DNA of 64,000 nt from Mesodorylaimus sp. YZB2_4 (GCA_030248295.1 JASANH010001481.1:124001-188000); one strand, 5' to 3'; shown: positions 22,469 through 34,265, counted from the stretch's first letter. Notes: a model not told the origin generated them from the letters alone. A program made the numbers and translations.

Positions 22469-25400
22469 ATGAATTGCTTTTTACCGGCGCAAAATCTCAG
22501 AAGTAAGTAGCCTACCTTATGCTATGGAACTTTGTTTTTCAAATTCAAACTCATATTTTACTGCTTTTATGCTACTGTAATTAGTAGGTACATGAAATGT
22601 AGAGGAGAGACATGATGAAATATGTAGCAAACAAACGGCCACATTAATATCAGAAATCCATAGACCTAGGCGTAGACGACATGTCGGAAAAACGAGCATT
22701 ACCTCAACAAACATTTTGTGACAGGTTATTTCTTACAGCATACAATACATATGGTGCATCTGAATGGATTGTTTTTACATATTGCTTTTCAGTTTTGGTG
22801 AAAGCGATTCAAGTTGCAGCACGAGTACCATCCGAAGAGCTGTATTTTGACGCTTCAGACGATGGGGTAAGTCAGACAACAGTAAAAAATCCTTCATTTT
22901 ACGAAAATGGCGGGAACCTTTTTTGCATTTTAGTTAGCTATGCGTACGGTTAACACCAGTCGATCGGCATATTTAAGCTTTTTATTCAAGCCACAATTCT
23001 TTCTTCATTGGGCACCGGCGATTATACGAGATGGGCAAAATGATAACAGACTTGATGATGGCGATGATGATCGAACTAATGGCAATTATTGTAAGATTAG
23101 CATGAAGGTACAAAAAGGGTTGATTGTCTTGTGCCCCATGATTCATTTGATACGCCCTTGAAATGCAATCCATCAGTTTGAAAATCTTGTTTCCTTCATT
23201 TTTTAGTCAAAAAAATCTTTTAGGAAACCATATTTAAAGCATTAGGGATCTTAGATTGAAGTCTGTTTTACAGGGTTATATGTGAGCCTTTTGAGGATGC
23301 TCTAGGTTGCTAGTGGCCTGATCTATTAGGGCTGCTCATAATCCTTTAGCTACAATACACGTCCAAACAAATCTGCAAACTGGGCCTGGGTCTTCTTTGA
23401 TTGACCTAAAAGTTCTGTTTATCTATTTGAAAACCCTGTTTTTTATTTTTCAGTCGGCATTGGTCGTTTACAAAGCCGTCCTAGCCTTGGATAAAACAAT
23501 CGAATCTTGTGCAATATCGATCGATGAAGATAATTGGAAATTAATCTTTGAGCTTCAATGCAAATCGGGTAGGACGGCCTTGGAAATTCTGTTTCTAATC
23601 TTACAAATAGTTCTATCTTCCCTTCGTATTTTAGGCGTCATTCGAAGATACCGTCTTATTTTGTTAAGTTGCGCCAGTATGACAGCTTTGTTCGATAAAC
23701 GTCTAATGTCGAATTGTCTATCCATTCCTGGCAAATTATTCGTGGACGGTGTCCAACAGAATTTTCAAGGTGGTCAGGACGAAGTGACCATGACAGCGGA
23801 CATGTCCGATTTCAATTTACGAAATTATGTCGGTGATACGCCTCGTAAGTATTCGGTGCGAACAGCAGTGGGTCTCTGTGCTGGCCATGCATAGCGTAGC
23901 ATGGCATGGGAGAGCTAGCTGCTGGTTTTTCAGGCTTTGGTCTCGATAGGGTCCCCTTGACTCGTGCCTGACTAGACGTCTCATGAGACGTACAGGTGTC
24001 TCATCTGATCGTGATCCATGATCCAGAGATGAACGCGAGGCGAACTAACCTGCTGTGGGTCCGTTTATTGAGGCCACGTAATCAAAAATTCGTGGGTATT
24101 CTCCATATTATAGATTTTAGGTCTTGATTTCAAGCATTAAGTCTCCTTTCGCTTAATCCTGAATCTTGAGAAATGAGCGCAAAAAACAAGTGCTTTTTAG
24201 GTGTTGCCAGGAAATTCTGACCCTGCCCGACCCTATGATCTTTTTGCTTTTATTTAGAGCCTGATAAAATTCTCAAAACTCAACTTCACATCGAGCGTTG
24301 CGAATTCGAGGAATATCTACTTCAAGCTAATGCGGATATTACATTTTGCATGAAGGAATTAAGAGTAAGCATTTTCCTTCAATTTTTTGATGATTCTTGA
24401 AATTGATGACTTGTGTTTTTAGGCACTTCTACTTTTCCTTGAAACATATCAGTTGCCCGTCGTTTGTCGATTTGATCATCCTGGAAAGTTGGGTAAAGTC
24501 GTAAATTTTTACCATTTGAATCAAAAATGTGTTTTTTAGGCCTCTAATTTTTTCGATCGAGTCTGATCCGGCATTTGTAGTCGACTTAGTCTTGGCCACT
24601 TTCGCCGAAGTAGAAGATTCTCAACAACAGCAATCGGAGACTGGAGCTAATCAAGAGTCGACGACGACGAATTCGAGGCAGAATTCTCAAACCGTTTCTG
24701 AGCCTATCGTGGCTGTGGAATCGGAAAGTGGTGACGTTCCCGTTCACAGTCGATTCGCCTCCATGGGTCCCCGACGTGTCTCGGTTTGCGCTAGTATTGT
24801 CACAAACTCCAATAGATCGATGAGATCTGGTAGAAAAGCTCAACAAGAGGACGCGGCCAAGTCAATGGCATCAGTGAGAGAAGAAGTGGTAACGACCAAT
24901 GGATTGAGTGAGCATGGATCGAGGCCAATTACTGAAGCTAGTAGCGATGAACAGCCGATGGAAGCGGGTGTGGGGTCGTTGGATAATGAGCAAAGTGAAA
25001 ACGATCGGACTCAACCACTGGCCAATTCGTCGAATGGGACGGTTGCACTTCGAGCCACGAATACTTCGGATTCGATGGAGCAGCAAAGCGAGGGCGAGGG
25101 ACGCGGTGGGACTCAGAGAACTGATGACACGCTGGGTATCGAAAGTGGAGAACACATCTATGAGAGTGGAGATCCAGTGCCGTTGTCCGAGACACCCCCG
25201 GACACGCCACCTTCCAAACGGGTATGCTTTCTTATGCCAGGTCCTCCGTGGGTACCCGTGGAGTATGGGCATGGGTTGTGAGTTTATCTAAATATTGGGT
25301 CTGAATTTGGTAGCAGCTTTAGTCCAATGGATGAAGGAAAAATGGGCTCGGATGTGGGCCATTTTGGAAAAAGTTTGTAACGGAAAAAGTTTGAAGTGGG

Positions 25401-25569
25401 GTAGGAGATAGCTCGGCTTTGATGTTTCTGATTTTAGGTTCGGAAAACGCTGTTGGCTAACTGGGGATCTCAATCGACTACGATCACCGAAAGCCAGTTG
25501 TCAGCGTGTCACGATGATCACACTGATAAAGTCATTCTGGCTCCAGATTCTGATATGGAGGATTACTGA
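22469..25569 (+). CDS. RAD9: RAD9 checkpoint clamp subunit homologue
   Basis: RAD9 forms the PCNA-like 9-1-1 ring with HUS1 and RAD1, is loaded at damaged DNA and activates ATR signalling in the nucleus. Exons: 22469-22502, 22793-22866, 22934-23107, 23454-23568, 23635-23844, 24258-24364, 24423-24487, 24540-25221, 25438-25569. All phases join and predict about 530 residues. The start MNCFLPAQNLR joined to ILVKA mirrors the human N-terminus. Other landmarks are RTVNTSRSAYLSFLFKPQFF, LDKTIESCAISI, the ITFCMKELRALLLF block, HPGKPLIF and DLVLATFAE. The PCNA-like region is followed by a long Ser/Glu-rich tail (~residues 265-530). RAD9 tails are phosphorylated, and this one is longer than in human RAD9A (391 residues). 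The exon 7 donor (GTTGGG) is atypical but gives the only in-frame join. Confidence 0.92.
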
Positions 25570-26868
25570 AGTTGTGGATTTTGCTGCTTGGCCTTTGGAT
25601 GGATTTTCGGGTTTTATCTTCTCATTCAATTTTGTAACTGCAGTTTCTTAGGCCTCTTGTAAATTAAATGTAGGATTTTGGAATGTGTGAATGACATGAC
25701 AGTGCCTCTAAGGTAGCTGGCTTGCAGTCTCATTACACTCATACTGTGCTGTACACTAAGTAAGCCAGGTGACCAGGTGATTCTGGTAGGTCGTTGTTGT
25801 TCTCGGTGCGGTCGATTGCGAGTCGAGCAGCAAGTCGCCTGCTTGGTGTTTAGTGGCCCCAGGTAATCTAGTCCTGTAGCTTAAAATGGTGTGGCATCTT
25901 GGACGCGTGAGTAGTGCTAGCATGGTCGGTGATCGATATGGTCCTTGGTCGTATCTCTCCTTGAAGGTATCCAATACTCATTGTGAATGTTGGCGAGTGT
26001 GTGTGAAACTCCAGTGTGATACAGTTGGTTGTGGTAGCTTGCAATGACCAACAAAATGAGTGATCATTCTTAGGGAACAGTGTTCCGATGTATTTAGTGA
26101 TGGTGTGCGTTTTGCAAAATGACCACTGAGGCAACGAGCGATTCTGTGGCAGTCAATCCAAAGTGACGAGTCCATATTCGATTGCGCCACGATTCGATTG
26201 CGCTTTCTAGTTTTAAGGACTCAGTTTTCAGGTTACAGGGGTTTCGTGATTCTGGGAACACTTCTGCTGGATTACTCTATCCATATTTGCTTGGCTCGTT
26301 GCAGTTTATCAGTTGTTAGCTCACGTGTTGTTGGCCTTGCTGTGGCACCGCTGCAGTTTTTTCTGATGCAGATAAACCGATTTTAGTGTTGCTAATGTTT
26401 CTGCTGCTCAGTTACTGATTCTTATATTTTTCACCATTGGGATGTCATAGAAGATGCTGAACATCGACCAATCCTACCCTTGGCCAAAATTGAGATATTG
26501 ATACGATGGCGACATGTTTGGGCACCACGCCCTCACCAGCCTGCTCTGAGTCCTCGCAGTCACTGTTCAGCAGACCACTTTGAAAAAGCTCAAGAGAACT
26601 AATTTGGGTGAGTCGGTATTTTTGAATTTATTTGTGGCGCTATGTCTATTTTCGAGCGGGAAGAGCGCGAAAAATTTTGGTTTGGTGGTGGATTCCTTGT
26701 CAAACAGTATCACCTCTTTTGCCACCTTCCTTCACCAGGAGCATGTAGTAGTTAGCGGTACAAAAAGCGAGCAAACCCTACGTGAAACAAAAATGAGCGA
26801 GAGAAGAAGACAATTAGTACAACTTAAAAACGACGCCACGTTTTGCAGCATGTTCTTCCACCTCTTTC
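25570..26868. other. no gene seen
   Basis: Intergenic between the RAD9 homologue and the VWA-like gene, which converge. The right ~100 bases are the 3' flank of the VWA-like gene, because they resemble the 3' flank of its relative at 55.9 kb. No further feature was recognised. Confidence 0.4.
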
Positions 26869-28437
26869 TCACTTCTTTGTTTTGATGATCCCTGCACTCG
26901 GCTTTAACGTCATTGGAGTCGGCTCTTTGAGTTGGGGACCAGCGTTCGTCGACTTTGGGCTTGGCTTTACCGCCGTGTTACTGCTTTCCTTCGACTGGAT
27001 CGTTGAATTTTCATCGATCGTCAGGTCCACCATCAAGCTGCTTTGCGCACCGGCCCCACGCACATTGATGGCAGCATCACTGCCTTTGCTTTCCTTTAAA
27101 GACCCTGGGATCTTTTTCTTCACTATTTCTTCCTGTTTCTTGGCTGCGGATTTCTTATTTTTAGCCACTGATTTATTTTTCTTGATCACGACCACAACGA
27201 CGATAATAACGACGAGCAAGATGGCAGCGATCACTGCGACAACCACTCCTATCATTACCTTGCTCATGCCATCCTCCTTCTCAGCATCCGTGATCTTTAG
27301 CTTCGCATCTCCCACTAATGTGATGGGCGTTGTTGTGGATGTTGAAGTCGACGAGGAAATCGCACTCGATAGGGTCGATAAGGCTGTTGATGCTGTTGTG
27401 ATCTTCGGCGTTGCGGTGGTCGTCAGCGTTGTTGTAGCCGATGGCGTTGTGGTTATCGGCGTTGTTGTCGTCGTTGGACAAGGCTCGCATTCAATGTGTT
27501 GCCGGCAGTTCTCCATCCCAGGAGGTGGGCGGCTGGCGGGGTTCCTCTCGATTTTGACGCCACAGACACTTGTGCAGTTTAGATCTTGTTTCCAAGGCCA
27601 GCGTTGATCGCATTCGTTCTCGCAATCTTCGACTGCGCATGGCACGATGTCACTGGGAATCACGCTCTGGCACTCGACATTGCCGTCGTTGAAGTAGTCT
27701 GGCTGACTCGATTTCGGGCGCAGTCCAGGCTTGCACGTCTTCCCTCCTTTTTCTTGGAATAGGCAGATCGTGCACAGGTCTCGCGTGATGAAGTCTTTGA
27801 AGTTCCAGGCTTCTTCGACAATACTGTGGTACAAATCGACGTATGACACACTCTTGATCCTTTTTGGAGAAAAGGCTGCAAGGAAGTTCTGTGAGAGTCT
27901 TGAAGGACTAAAGTGCGTTGTGTAGACGAATGCGCCCATTTTAGAAAGCAGGCGGAATTCTTCTAAGGCCAGTGATTCTGAGTCTGTGTTGAAATAAAAG
28001 TAGGCAAAGATCACTTTCGCCCGTTCCTTGTTGCTGAAATCGAACACGTTCTCCCGCACGTATTTTAATCCAAAACCCTGTTTAGCGAAAGAAGAAGCTT
28101 GGTAAGCTGGGAAGTTGTTGATGAAAGCCTGGTACTTGCTGGTATCACCAGAAAGGTTGAACCAAACCTTCGGCTTTGTTTCAAGTTCGTTTAGTTGCGT
28201 GTCGAAAATGGCTACTTTGACTTTGTTCTCGCCCAAGTCGATGTATTCTGGCAGGCGGGCGAGCGAGTCCTTGACGCCAGTATAAAACGGTGAGTATAAT
28301 GGACTTATGACGACGAACGCAATGTCCATTTTGCCGCTGAGCTTTTCGATGTTGGAAGCGGAAGTGAGCGACGAGACATTGAGGATCAGCATCGAGATGA
28401 TCAGACGAGACAAAGCGGACGAGTTGCCTTTGGCCAT
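26869..28437 (-). CDS. VWA-like single-pass membrane protein, intact copy
   Basis: 522 residues in one exon from ATG 28437. Order: signal peptide (1-28); a VWA-like alpha/beta domain (~37-215) opening with MDIAFVVIS and continuing with KVKVAIF and KVWFNLSGD; a cysteine-rich block (~222-320, about 13 Cys); a Thr/Ser-rich, probably O-glycosylated stalk (~321-372); a hydrophobic helix (~395-418); and a Lys-rich cytoplasmic tail (~419-522). This is a type I surface protein by layout. The metal-binding DxSxS of true VWA domains is degenerate, so the domain call rests on fold-like pattern only. Two decayed relatives lie at 8.4-9.3 and 56.0-57.25 kb. I cannot name the family. The long + strand frame over the tail and stalk (26843-27607) is an antisense shadow. 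Confidence 0.8.
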   Translation of the reverse strand: MAKGNSSALSRLIISMLILNVSSLTSASNIEKLSGKMDIAFVVISPLYSPFYTGVKDSLARLPEYIDLGENKVKVAIFDTQLNELETKPKVWFNLSGDTSKYQAFINNFPAYQASSFAKQGFGLKYVRENVFDFSNKERAKVIFAYFYFNTDSESLALEEFRLLSKMGAFVYTTHFSPSRLSQNFLAAFSPKRIKSVSYVDLYHSIVEEAWNFKDFITRDLCTICLFQEKGGKTCKPGLRPKSSQPDYFNDGNVECQSVIPSDIVPCAVEDCENECDQRWPWKQDLNCTSVCGVKIERNPASRPPPGMENCRQHIECEPCPTTTTTPITTTPSATTTLTTTATPKITTASTALSTLSSAISSSTSTSTTTPITLVGDAKLKITDAEKEDGMSKVMIGVVVAVIAAILLVVIIVVVVVIKKNKSVAKNKKSAAKKQEEIVKKKIPGSLKESKGSDAAINVRGAGAQSSLMVDLTIDENSTIQSKESSNTAVKPSPKSTNAGPQLKEPTPMTLKPSAGIIKTKK

Positions 28438-30607
28438 TTTTATTGGCGATTCTGAGCTGCGAGAATCGATGCACGCTTCGAATGATCAACGAAATGGCTT
28501 GAGCGAGGAGGGGTAACTGTACACATGCATGTGGTGTTGCGTAAAAGACTGGTACGAGTTTGATCTCGACTTTACAGTGCTGAAGGTTTCGCATAAATAC
28601 CTACCTCTTTTGGATGGTGGCTTGGTGTAAAGGCACACTAAGCATGTTTCAAACAATATCTTGCAAAATATTTGTATTCCATATCGAACAATATAGCGCG
28701 AAAATACGAATAAAGTTCACGTATGTACTGCGTTTTGTCTTGTCTTGGCTTACTTATATATTGTACTAGTAAGTACATTTTGTGCGCAAATGCCATTTCT
28801 AGGTCGCTATCACATCTGATCACAAACAACTGATAAAACTGTCTGTATAGATTTACTTCAGAAACTTAATGCTCCTCTGTCGATCAGCATTTCTTTGGAT
28901 CTGGTTTTCCATCGAACATGCTGCAGGTGTCTCGTGCACTTATCTGGACATTCGTACTTTTTCACTTCCCTGGCTCACAGGCCTCGAGTCTGACTTCTTT
29001 GAAACCGCTTGCCTCAAATCTACGATAACCATTGAGGGCTGGGAGATTACTCCGCGTCTCGTTCTGCTTCTGCTTCCATTTATTCCAGCTGGGAGATGAC
29101 CCCCTCACACTAATCATACAGAGTCCTCTTGATGCCAGTTTTTAAAGGCACTCTGTCAGCGACATGATGAATGCTTTTAAAAAACCGATTTCGATCCGAT
29201 CCAGTCCGAAAAACCCCTGTCGGATCTGGTAAGGACTCATGGCTCGTGATCATTTCTTGTTTTGTGCGTTCCTCCACCCTCGAGTGTGCTAACGTGAAGC
29301 AATGCAGGTGATGTAGGGAAAAGAATCAAATAAAACACACTTGACTCCCCTCAGCACCTTGCATCACCAGAGGCGCGTCAGTAGACAGCAGGACGAAAAG
29401 CTAGCATTTGTGGGTACATCAGTTTTGTATGTGCAGTATGGAAAACACAGATAAGCAAGGCCTGTCGGGAAGGTTAGTGTGCACTACAGTGTTGTGCGAC
29501 GCCATATTTTGCATGTGTCAGCAGTCAGCTTCCTTCATTTTTGTAATGAAGAAGCCCGCTTGATGTACTGTGCTGTATTATTACAATTTTTCTCACTTTT
29601 TTTAATGATGATGTCGCACAGAACTTCATTGGAGACAACCTTTATCCGATTTGGAGAAAACTTTTTAACAAAAATATTTGTCAGCTTATTTTAAATTTTT
29701 GACTTTCTTGCCATTTGAACCTTGGAAATAAAATATGCAAAAAGATCCGCTAGTAGCTTTTTGAGGACTTTAGTGATGGCCTTTTTGCTGATTCATATCT
29801 GACTAACCCATTTTGTAGGTATTTTGCCAATGGCCTCTCAGTGTAAGCCAGGCCACGAGGCAGAGCGGGCCCCTGTTGAGAAGGGCATGTAACAATACAG
29901 GATCAACTCCATCCCCCTGCCCTTGCCTTAGCCTATGCCCACACACGCCATTCTGTCAAGTGAGAGTGAACTGCTTTGATTGCTGACCTATCAACATGTC
30001 AAATCGCGATCATTTATTTCAGACAATGATCACGACTCGACTGAAATAGGTCAATGAAATAACGAATCATGATTCGGATGTTCCCCCCCCCCCCCCCAGA
30101 CTGAACCCTTTGACCATGTGGCCGTTTTCTAATCAATCAGGGGCGACTGGAAAAATGTGCCTGTGAAAAAAACGTGAAAAAAATCCGCCTCTTACTGCTT
30201 TTCTTCCTGTCTCGATATAACGTCACAGTGCCTGGTGCAAATGTACTATACTCTGGGTGAACTGGTGCGCCTCGAGTGGTGGGACAAATCGACCGGCAAG
30301 TCTCTCGATATACTTTGGATTGTGCCATCAAGCTCTGCCACTTCAACCCCACTCGATCATAATCGCCGCAAGACCCGAACCTGCAGTACAGTATAAATTC
30401 GGGTAATTTCTGCCAATCCTTAATTGCTCCCACTCACATAAATAGACCATTTTTTAAAGTTTTGTTACCTGTGGCCTCAATGTCATCCCAGCTCCCCAAC
30501 AAAGAGGGCGTCTAACCCGCCTTGCCATAATCCAGTCATTAGTTATGAGACTGTACGAAGATGGAGGCGAGGCGATAAACTAGCGCGGTAGATGCAGGTT
30601 CTGTCCA
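28438..30607. other. no gene seen; 15-C run at 30083-30097
   Basis: Upstream flank of the VWA-like gene, then unannotated sequence. Bases around 29300-29410 resemble bases around 55790-55880. A run of 15 C lies at 30083-30097, and a GATCC/CCGA-rich patch at about 29186-29232. No supported gene. Confidence 0.4.
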
Positions 30608-30851
30608 GAAATGGACAGTCGATGAAAGCTTGCGCGGAATCGTAAGAAAAGCAAAATGGAAACGATCGATCGACCGCTTGCCCAGCATCGAATGAGACGG
30701 TTGCACTTTGAGCGGCGAAGACTGTGGATTCGATGAAGCATCAAAGCGAGGGTATTGCAGAACGTATCTGTAGTGGAAATACGAGAACTGATGGCACGCT
30801 GGTATCGAAAGTGGAGAACACATCTATTAGAGCGCAGATCCAGTGCCAGTG
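30608..30851 (+). pseudogene. decayed copy of RAD9 exon 8
   Basis: Collinear with about 24945-25193 of the RAD9 homologue. Shared stretches include GACGGTTGCACTT, AAAGCGAGGG, GAGAACTGATG and ATCGAAAGTGGAGAACACAT. The similarity is strongest in the 3' half and contains indels and stops. It stops at the left edge of a structured repeat (30851). The fragment lies 5.4 kb downstream of the parent exon in the same orientation. I see no flanking RAD9 exons, so it is a partial genomic duplication rather than a second gene. Confidence 0.75.
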
Positions 30852-31034
30852 TGCAACCAAGCCTGGCAAGCGCGGGAGTGCATGTAACCAACCGAAGTTG
30901 GCAGGACAAAAGCTTCTACTGGAGCGAAGCAAGTCTTGCAACTATACTCGCGGCTGAGACATCAACCCGAGAGGTTGACGTTTCCCAGATCGATATCTGG
31001 GGACCCAATCGCCATGGCCCACCAGGGACCACGG
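30851..31034 (+). repeat. structured ~180-bp repeat, copy d
   Basis: Related to the copies at 58276-58454, 58793-58971 and 60003-60197. Stem-loops seen: CCAAC/GTTGG closed by a CGAA loop (30888-30901), TCAACC/GGTTGA with a 5-base loop (30962-30978), and CCCAGAT/ATCTGGG (30984-31001). Its 5' end reads GCAACCAAGCCTGG and the 3' end CCAGGGACC, a worn version of the terminal inverted repeat. Confidence 0.7.
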
Positions 31035-31846
31035 ATTAGAAAATTGCCAATTTACTTTTACTTTTACTGATCCGGCCTTTTACTGATTCAAGTGCCTGCG
31101 TGGCTGCGCAGAGGCACAGGTGACACTGCCGCGTAGGGCAATCGTAGAGTTCGACCGGGGTCAACAATGTCCGAGGTCGGGGTCGAGTTTAGATTTTTTA
31201 ACCAACATTCGTGAATGTACAGGATACTTTTAGCGGATGGCGAGTGATGCTGATTTCCACAGAAAAGGACTCAACAGACAACGCTACCCGTCAAGCCCGC
31301 TTGGTTCAATAGCAGATTACACAGGCTCCATTGCGAACATTTGCGCAATACCCAGTTACCCTTGGTTGCCCGAAAATGGGCGTGAATGGGCAACGCTTAC
31401 TCAAGAAACTTGAGTTTTATCAATGAAAGACAGAATTTCACTCTGAAGATGTGCCATGTGCACATCTTCAAAGTGCTTGGTCAGAGGTATGCTGTAATTT
31501 TTACTACTAGCTAGGCCGAGATTATCTGGTATCACTTATTGTTAGCATGGAATTTTTTGGCCTCGACCCGATCATAAGTCAGGGTCGGGGCCCTGATCGA
31601 ACGCTAGACAGTCGGGATCAGAAGACAATGTGGTGTAAGTTCTGCTCTCACCAACGTCAGCATGGCGTTTTTCCCACCAACCTGCGGCTGGAACGCTAAC
31701 CCGATAGGATGACTTTTCTTAGCCGCCATGGCCTTCTAGGCACGAGGATTACGCGCGTAACAGTTTACGGCATAAAAGATCAAGATACTCACGATCAGAC
31801 AGGCCAGGTTCAATACATGGAACAGAGCACATACTGAAAAGATCAC
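31035..31846. other. no gene seen; partial repeat at 31680-31770
   Basis: The 3' part of the structured repeat family (GCCATGGCC, then GGCACGAGGATTAC) recurs at about 31720-31765. Two patches of GACCC/GGTCGG motifs lie at 31145-31192 and 31560-31605. No supported gene. Confidence 0.4.
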
Positions 31847-34265
31847 TCAGCCCATAGACCACTGCCTGAGTGCCCTCGCACGTGATCCGCTGGTCATATT
31901 TCTAGCTGCCTCGACTTGATACATCGGAAAGTCGACCCCGACCCGTTCCACGGCTGCCATCATTTGTTGTGGAGTGACAACACTTTGCAAAAGTCTTATC
32001 ATTTTTGCATTCTTTCTTTGCATGCAAATTGTTAAGGCTCGATAATTTTGCGCTTCAAATAATCCTTTTCGCAATCGGTCGCATCCATTGGTCAATAAGA
32101 ATTTGACGCGGGTGACGTAGGTGTCCTTGGCCGTGATCGACAGCTCTTTGTCCGATGCATTCTGGATCGAATGCAAGAAGATGGGTGTGGTGATACGGAT
32201 CACATTCACCGCATTCACACCACACAGCTTATCACAGAGGAATGCAAACGCGTCCTTGTGCTTGCATGAACGAATTAAATTTCGCCATTGTAACATGGCC
32301 ACATACTCGCCTTGAGCTGGTGTCACTTTGTGCCAGAAGAATTTGGTCAATTCGATGTAACCGAATGAGACTGCCCATTGGAAGGCTAAACTGACCAACT
32401 GATGTGGCGTCAAAGCTGGACCTTGATCGAATAAATTAATCTCAGTATTATGCAAATAAGCGAACCAAAAATCGTAAAGTGGATGATCATTTAATTTTTT
32501 CTTAAATGCACGCATCCAAATTTTATCGAAATCGTTTTTGAGCACTGATTCGAGAGCGTAGGCGCAAGCAAATTGGAATTGCAACTGAGGCCAATCTCGA
32601 TTCGTTTCGATTATACGTTTCGCACTGGCCAAATCGTCCACTGTGATCGTGTTTGGATTCCAAACGAGAGTATCGAAGAATAAGCGCAAGTGCTGCGAAC
32701 GATGGGCCTTACGATCTTGAAATATTTCACCATGTTTCTCCCACCATCGATGCACGTCCGAAAAGGACTCGGTGCAGGAGGCTAGGAGACTGTCGCGCAT
32801 ATCGGCTGGCAGGGGAGCACGTCGGACGAAGGCTTTGACAATGACTGTGGCATCTGGAAAGAAAGAAATCTTGGCGCTACTGAAATCCGAAACTCAATTT
32901 TACCCCACATGCAGTCACATCTGAAACCATATGTTACGCATTACACCCTTTGTCTGCTCTATGTATGGCGAATGTGAGCTAGTTTGGTCAAGAAAAGACG
33001 ACAGTGAAACTGACTCCTCTGCTTGATCTACTGTAGGCTATCTTGAATCTGCGCGGGGGGGGGGGGGTACCAGGTGGAACCAAAATAGATAGGGGGGAGG
33101 GGATGTTCATGCTCTTAGGTCTGTTAAGAACGGGCGCTGAGAATTTACTGTCACACAGGTAAGCGATGACATGTTCTGCATGTACTGACTCCATTTTGCA
33201 TATATGAGTAAAATATAGTTTCAGATGTGGGTTATATTTGGTGATGTCACGTATGGGATGTATGCAGTATCAGATAAGGTTGCAATGACCTAGTACAAGC
33301 AAGTTTTCGAAAGACTAATCTACTATCGTGCTGATAGCCCGCACAAAAAAAATGGGATCCAGGAGACTGCAAATGGAAAATATTTACGCTCTTAGCGTAA
33401 AATATGGTTTCAGATAGTTTGTGTACGCCATTAGGTTTCATGACTTCACTTTTTTTCAAGAAACAGAGCAAGCCCACAATGAAGAGCAGAGTAAGTGGGA
33501 GTTCAAACCGGTTGGAGAAGGGAGGGACGAATTGCGAGACTTACAGTTGGGATGGGGAAGTCAAGTCTACTATCGTGCTGATAGCCCGCACAAAAAAAAT
33601 GGGATCCAGGAATAGTAGGGTCAAATAGGATAGCAAGCTGACGTGACCGCCAGTGTCCCCTGAACTGAAAATAGGGAGCTAAACTTTTCGATTTTTCAGC
33701 CATACATTTGGTTTTGCCTCTGAATTTCCTTCTAAAAGTCATCGGAACGTTCAGAAGAAAAATGTTAAAAGACTGAGAAGCACCAAAACATTATCCTGAA
33801 ATTTTGAGCCCAGTAAAAATGATGTAGAAATTTAAAAAAATGTCTTCCAATTTCTAAAAAAAACCAAATTCAACTTCAAATTTAGAATTCATCTAATAAT
33901 TTTCAACCTGAAAGTTTTTGACTGGGATGACTTGGTGTTTTGGAGAGCCTGTGAGAAATAAAAAAGCCTCGGGCGGTCGTGTGTGTTTGAGAAAACCACA
34001 AAAGACAGAAATAGACCTGGGTGGTGCAATGCCAAGTGTGGCACCCAATAATCAGTCCACATTCTCTGACCAACTGGACTTTCCCAAACTCAACATCACT
34101 CATGTTTACCCAGCAACATGACAGCACCCCTCTTGGCACATTTCCAAGCACCCGTGCCTCACCTTTAATGCCATGTCGATGCACATTGCATTGAAACAAT
34201 TGAACGACGATTTTCCTGAACGCCAGTGACTTCAAATCTGGTACTTCGCCCGTATCACGAAACAT
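31847..34265 (-). CDS. unrecognised protein, two exons
   Basis: Exon 1 is 34265-34163 (ATG at 34265, donor GTGAGG) and exon 2 is 32853-31847 (acceptor TTTCTTTCCAG). The phases fit (AAG-G joined to AT gives Asp), predicting about 369 residues. The intron is 1.3 kb and holds the 45-bp direct repeats. The chain is mostly helical in appearance, with many Leu, Phe and Trp, paired helices such as FGYIELTKFFWHKV and KFLLTNGCDRLRKGL, and no signal peptide or membrane segment. The helix pairs hint at an ankyrin-like or other alpha-solenoid protein, but no standard ankyrin motif is clear. The N-terminal LKSLAFRKIVVQLF could be a box-type adaptor helix. I cannot assign a function. Confidence 0.65.
33320..33364. 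repeat. 45-bp direct repeat, copy 1
   Basis: Identical by eye to 33567-33611, including an A8 run followed by TGGGATCCAGGA. Both copies lie in the intron of the gene above, 247 bp apart. Confidence 0.85.
33567..33611. repeat. 45-bp direct repeat, copy 2
   Basis: Second copy of the 45-bp repeat at 33320-33364, same orientation. The sequence between copies is not repeated elsewhere that I can see. Confidence 0.85.

Noticed and set aside
24586-25272. Several overlapping frames over RAD9 exon 8
   Set aside because: The plus-strand frame joined to the upstream exons is the one that continues the RAD9 match; the others are shadows.
26843-27607. 254-codon open frame on the plus strand
   Set aside because: It is the antisense of the Thr stalk and Lys-rich tail of the VWA-like gene; the Val/Ile-rich translation is a by-product of Thr and Lys codons read backwards.
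28181-28594. 137-codon open frame on the minus strand
   Set aside because: It is out of frame with the VWA-like gene over its 5' end and has no domain.
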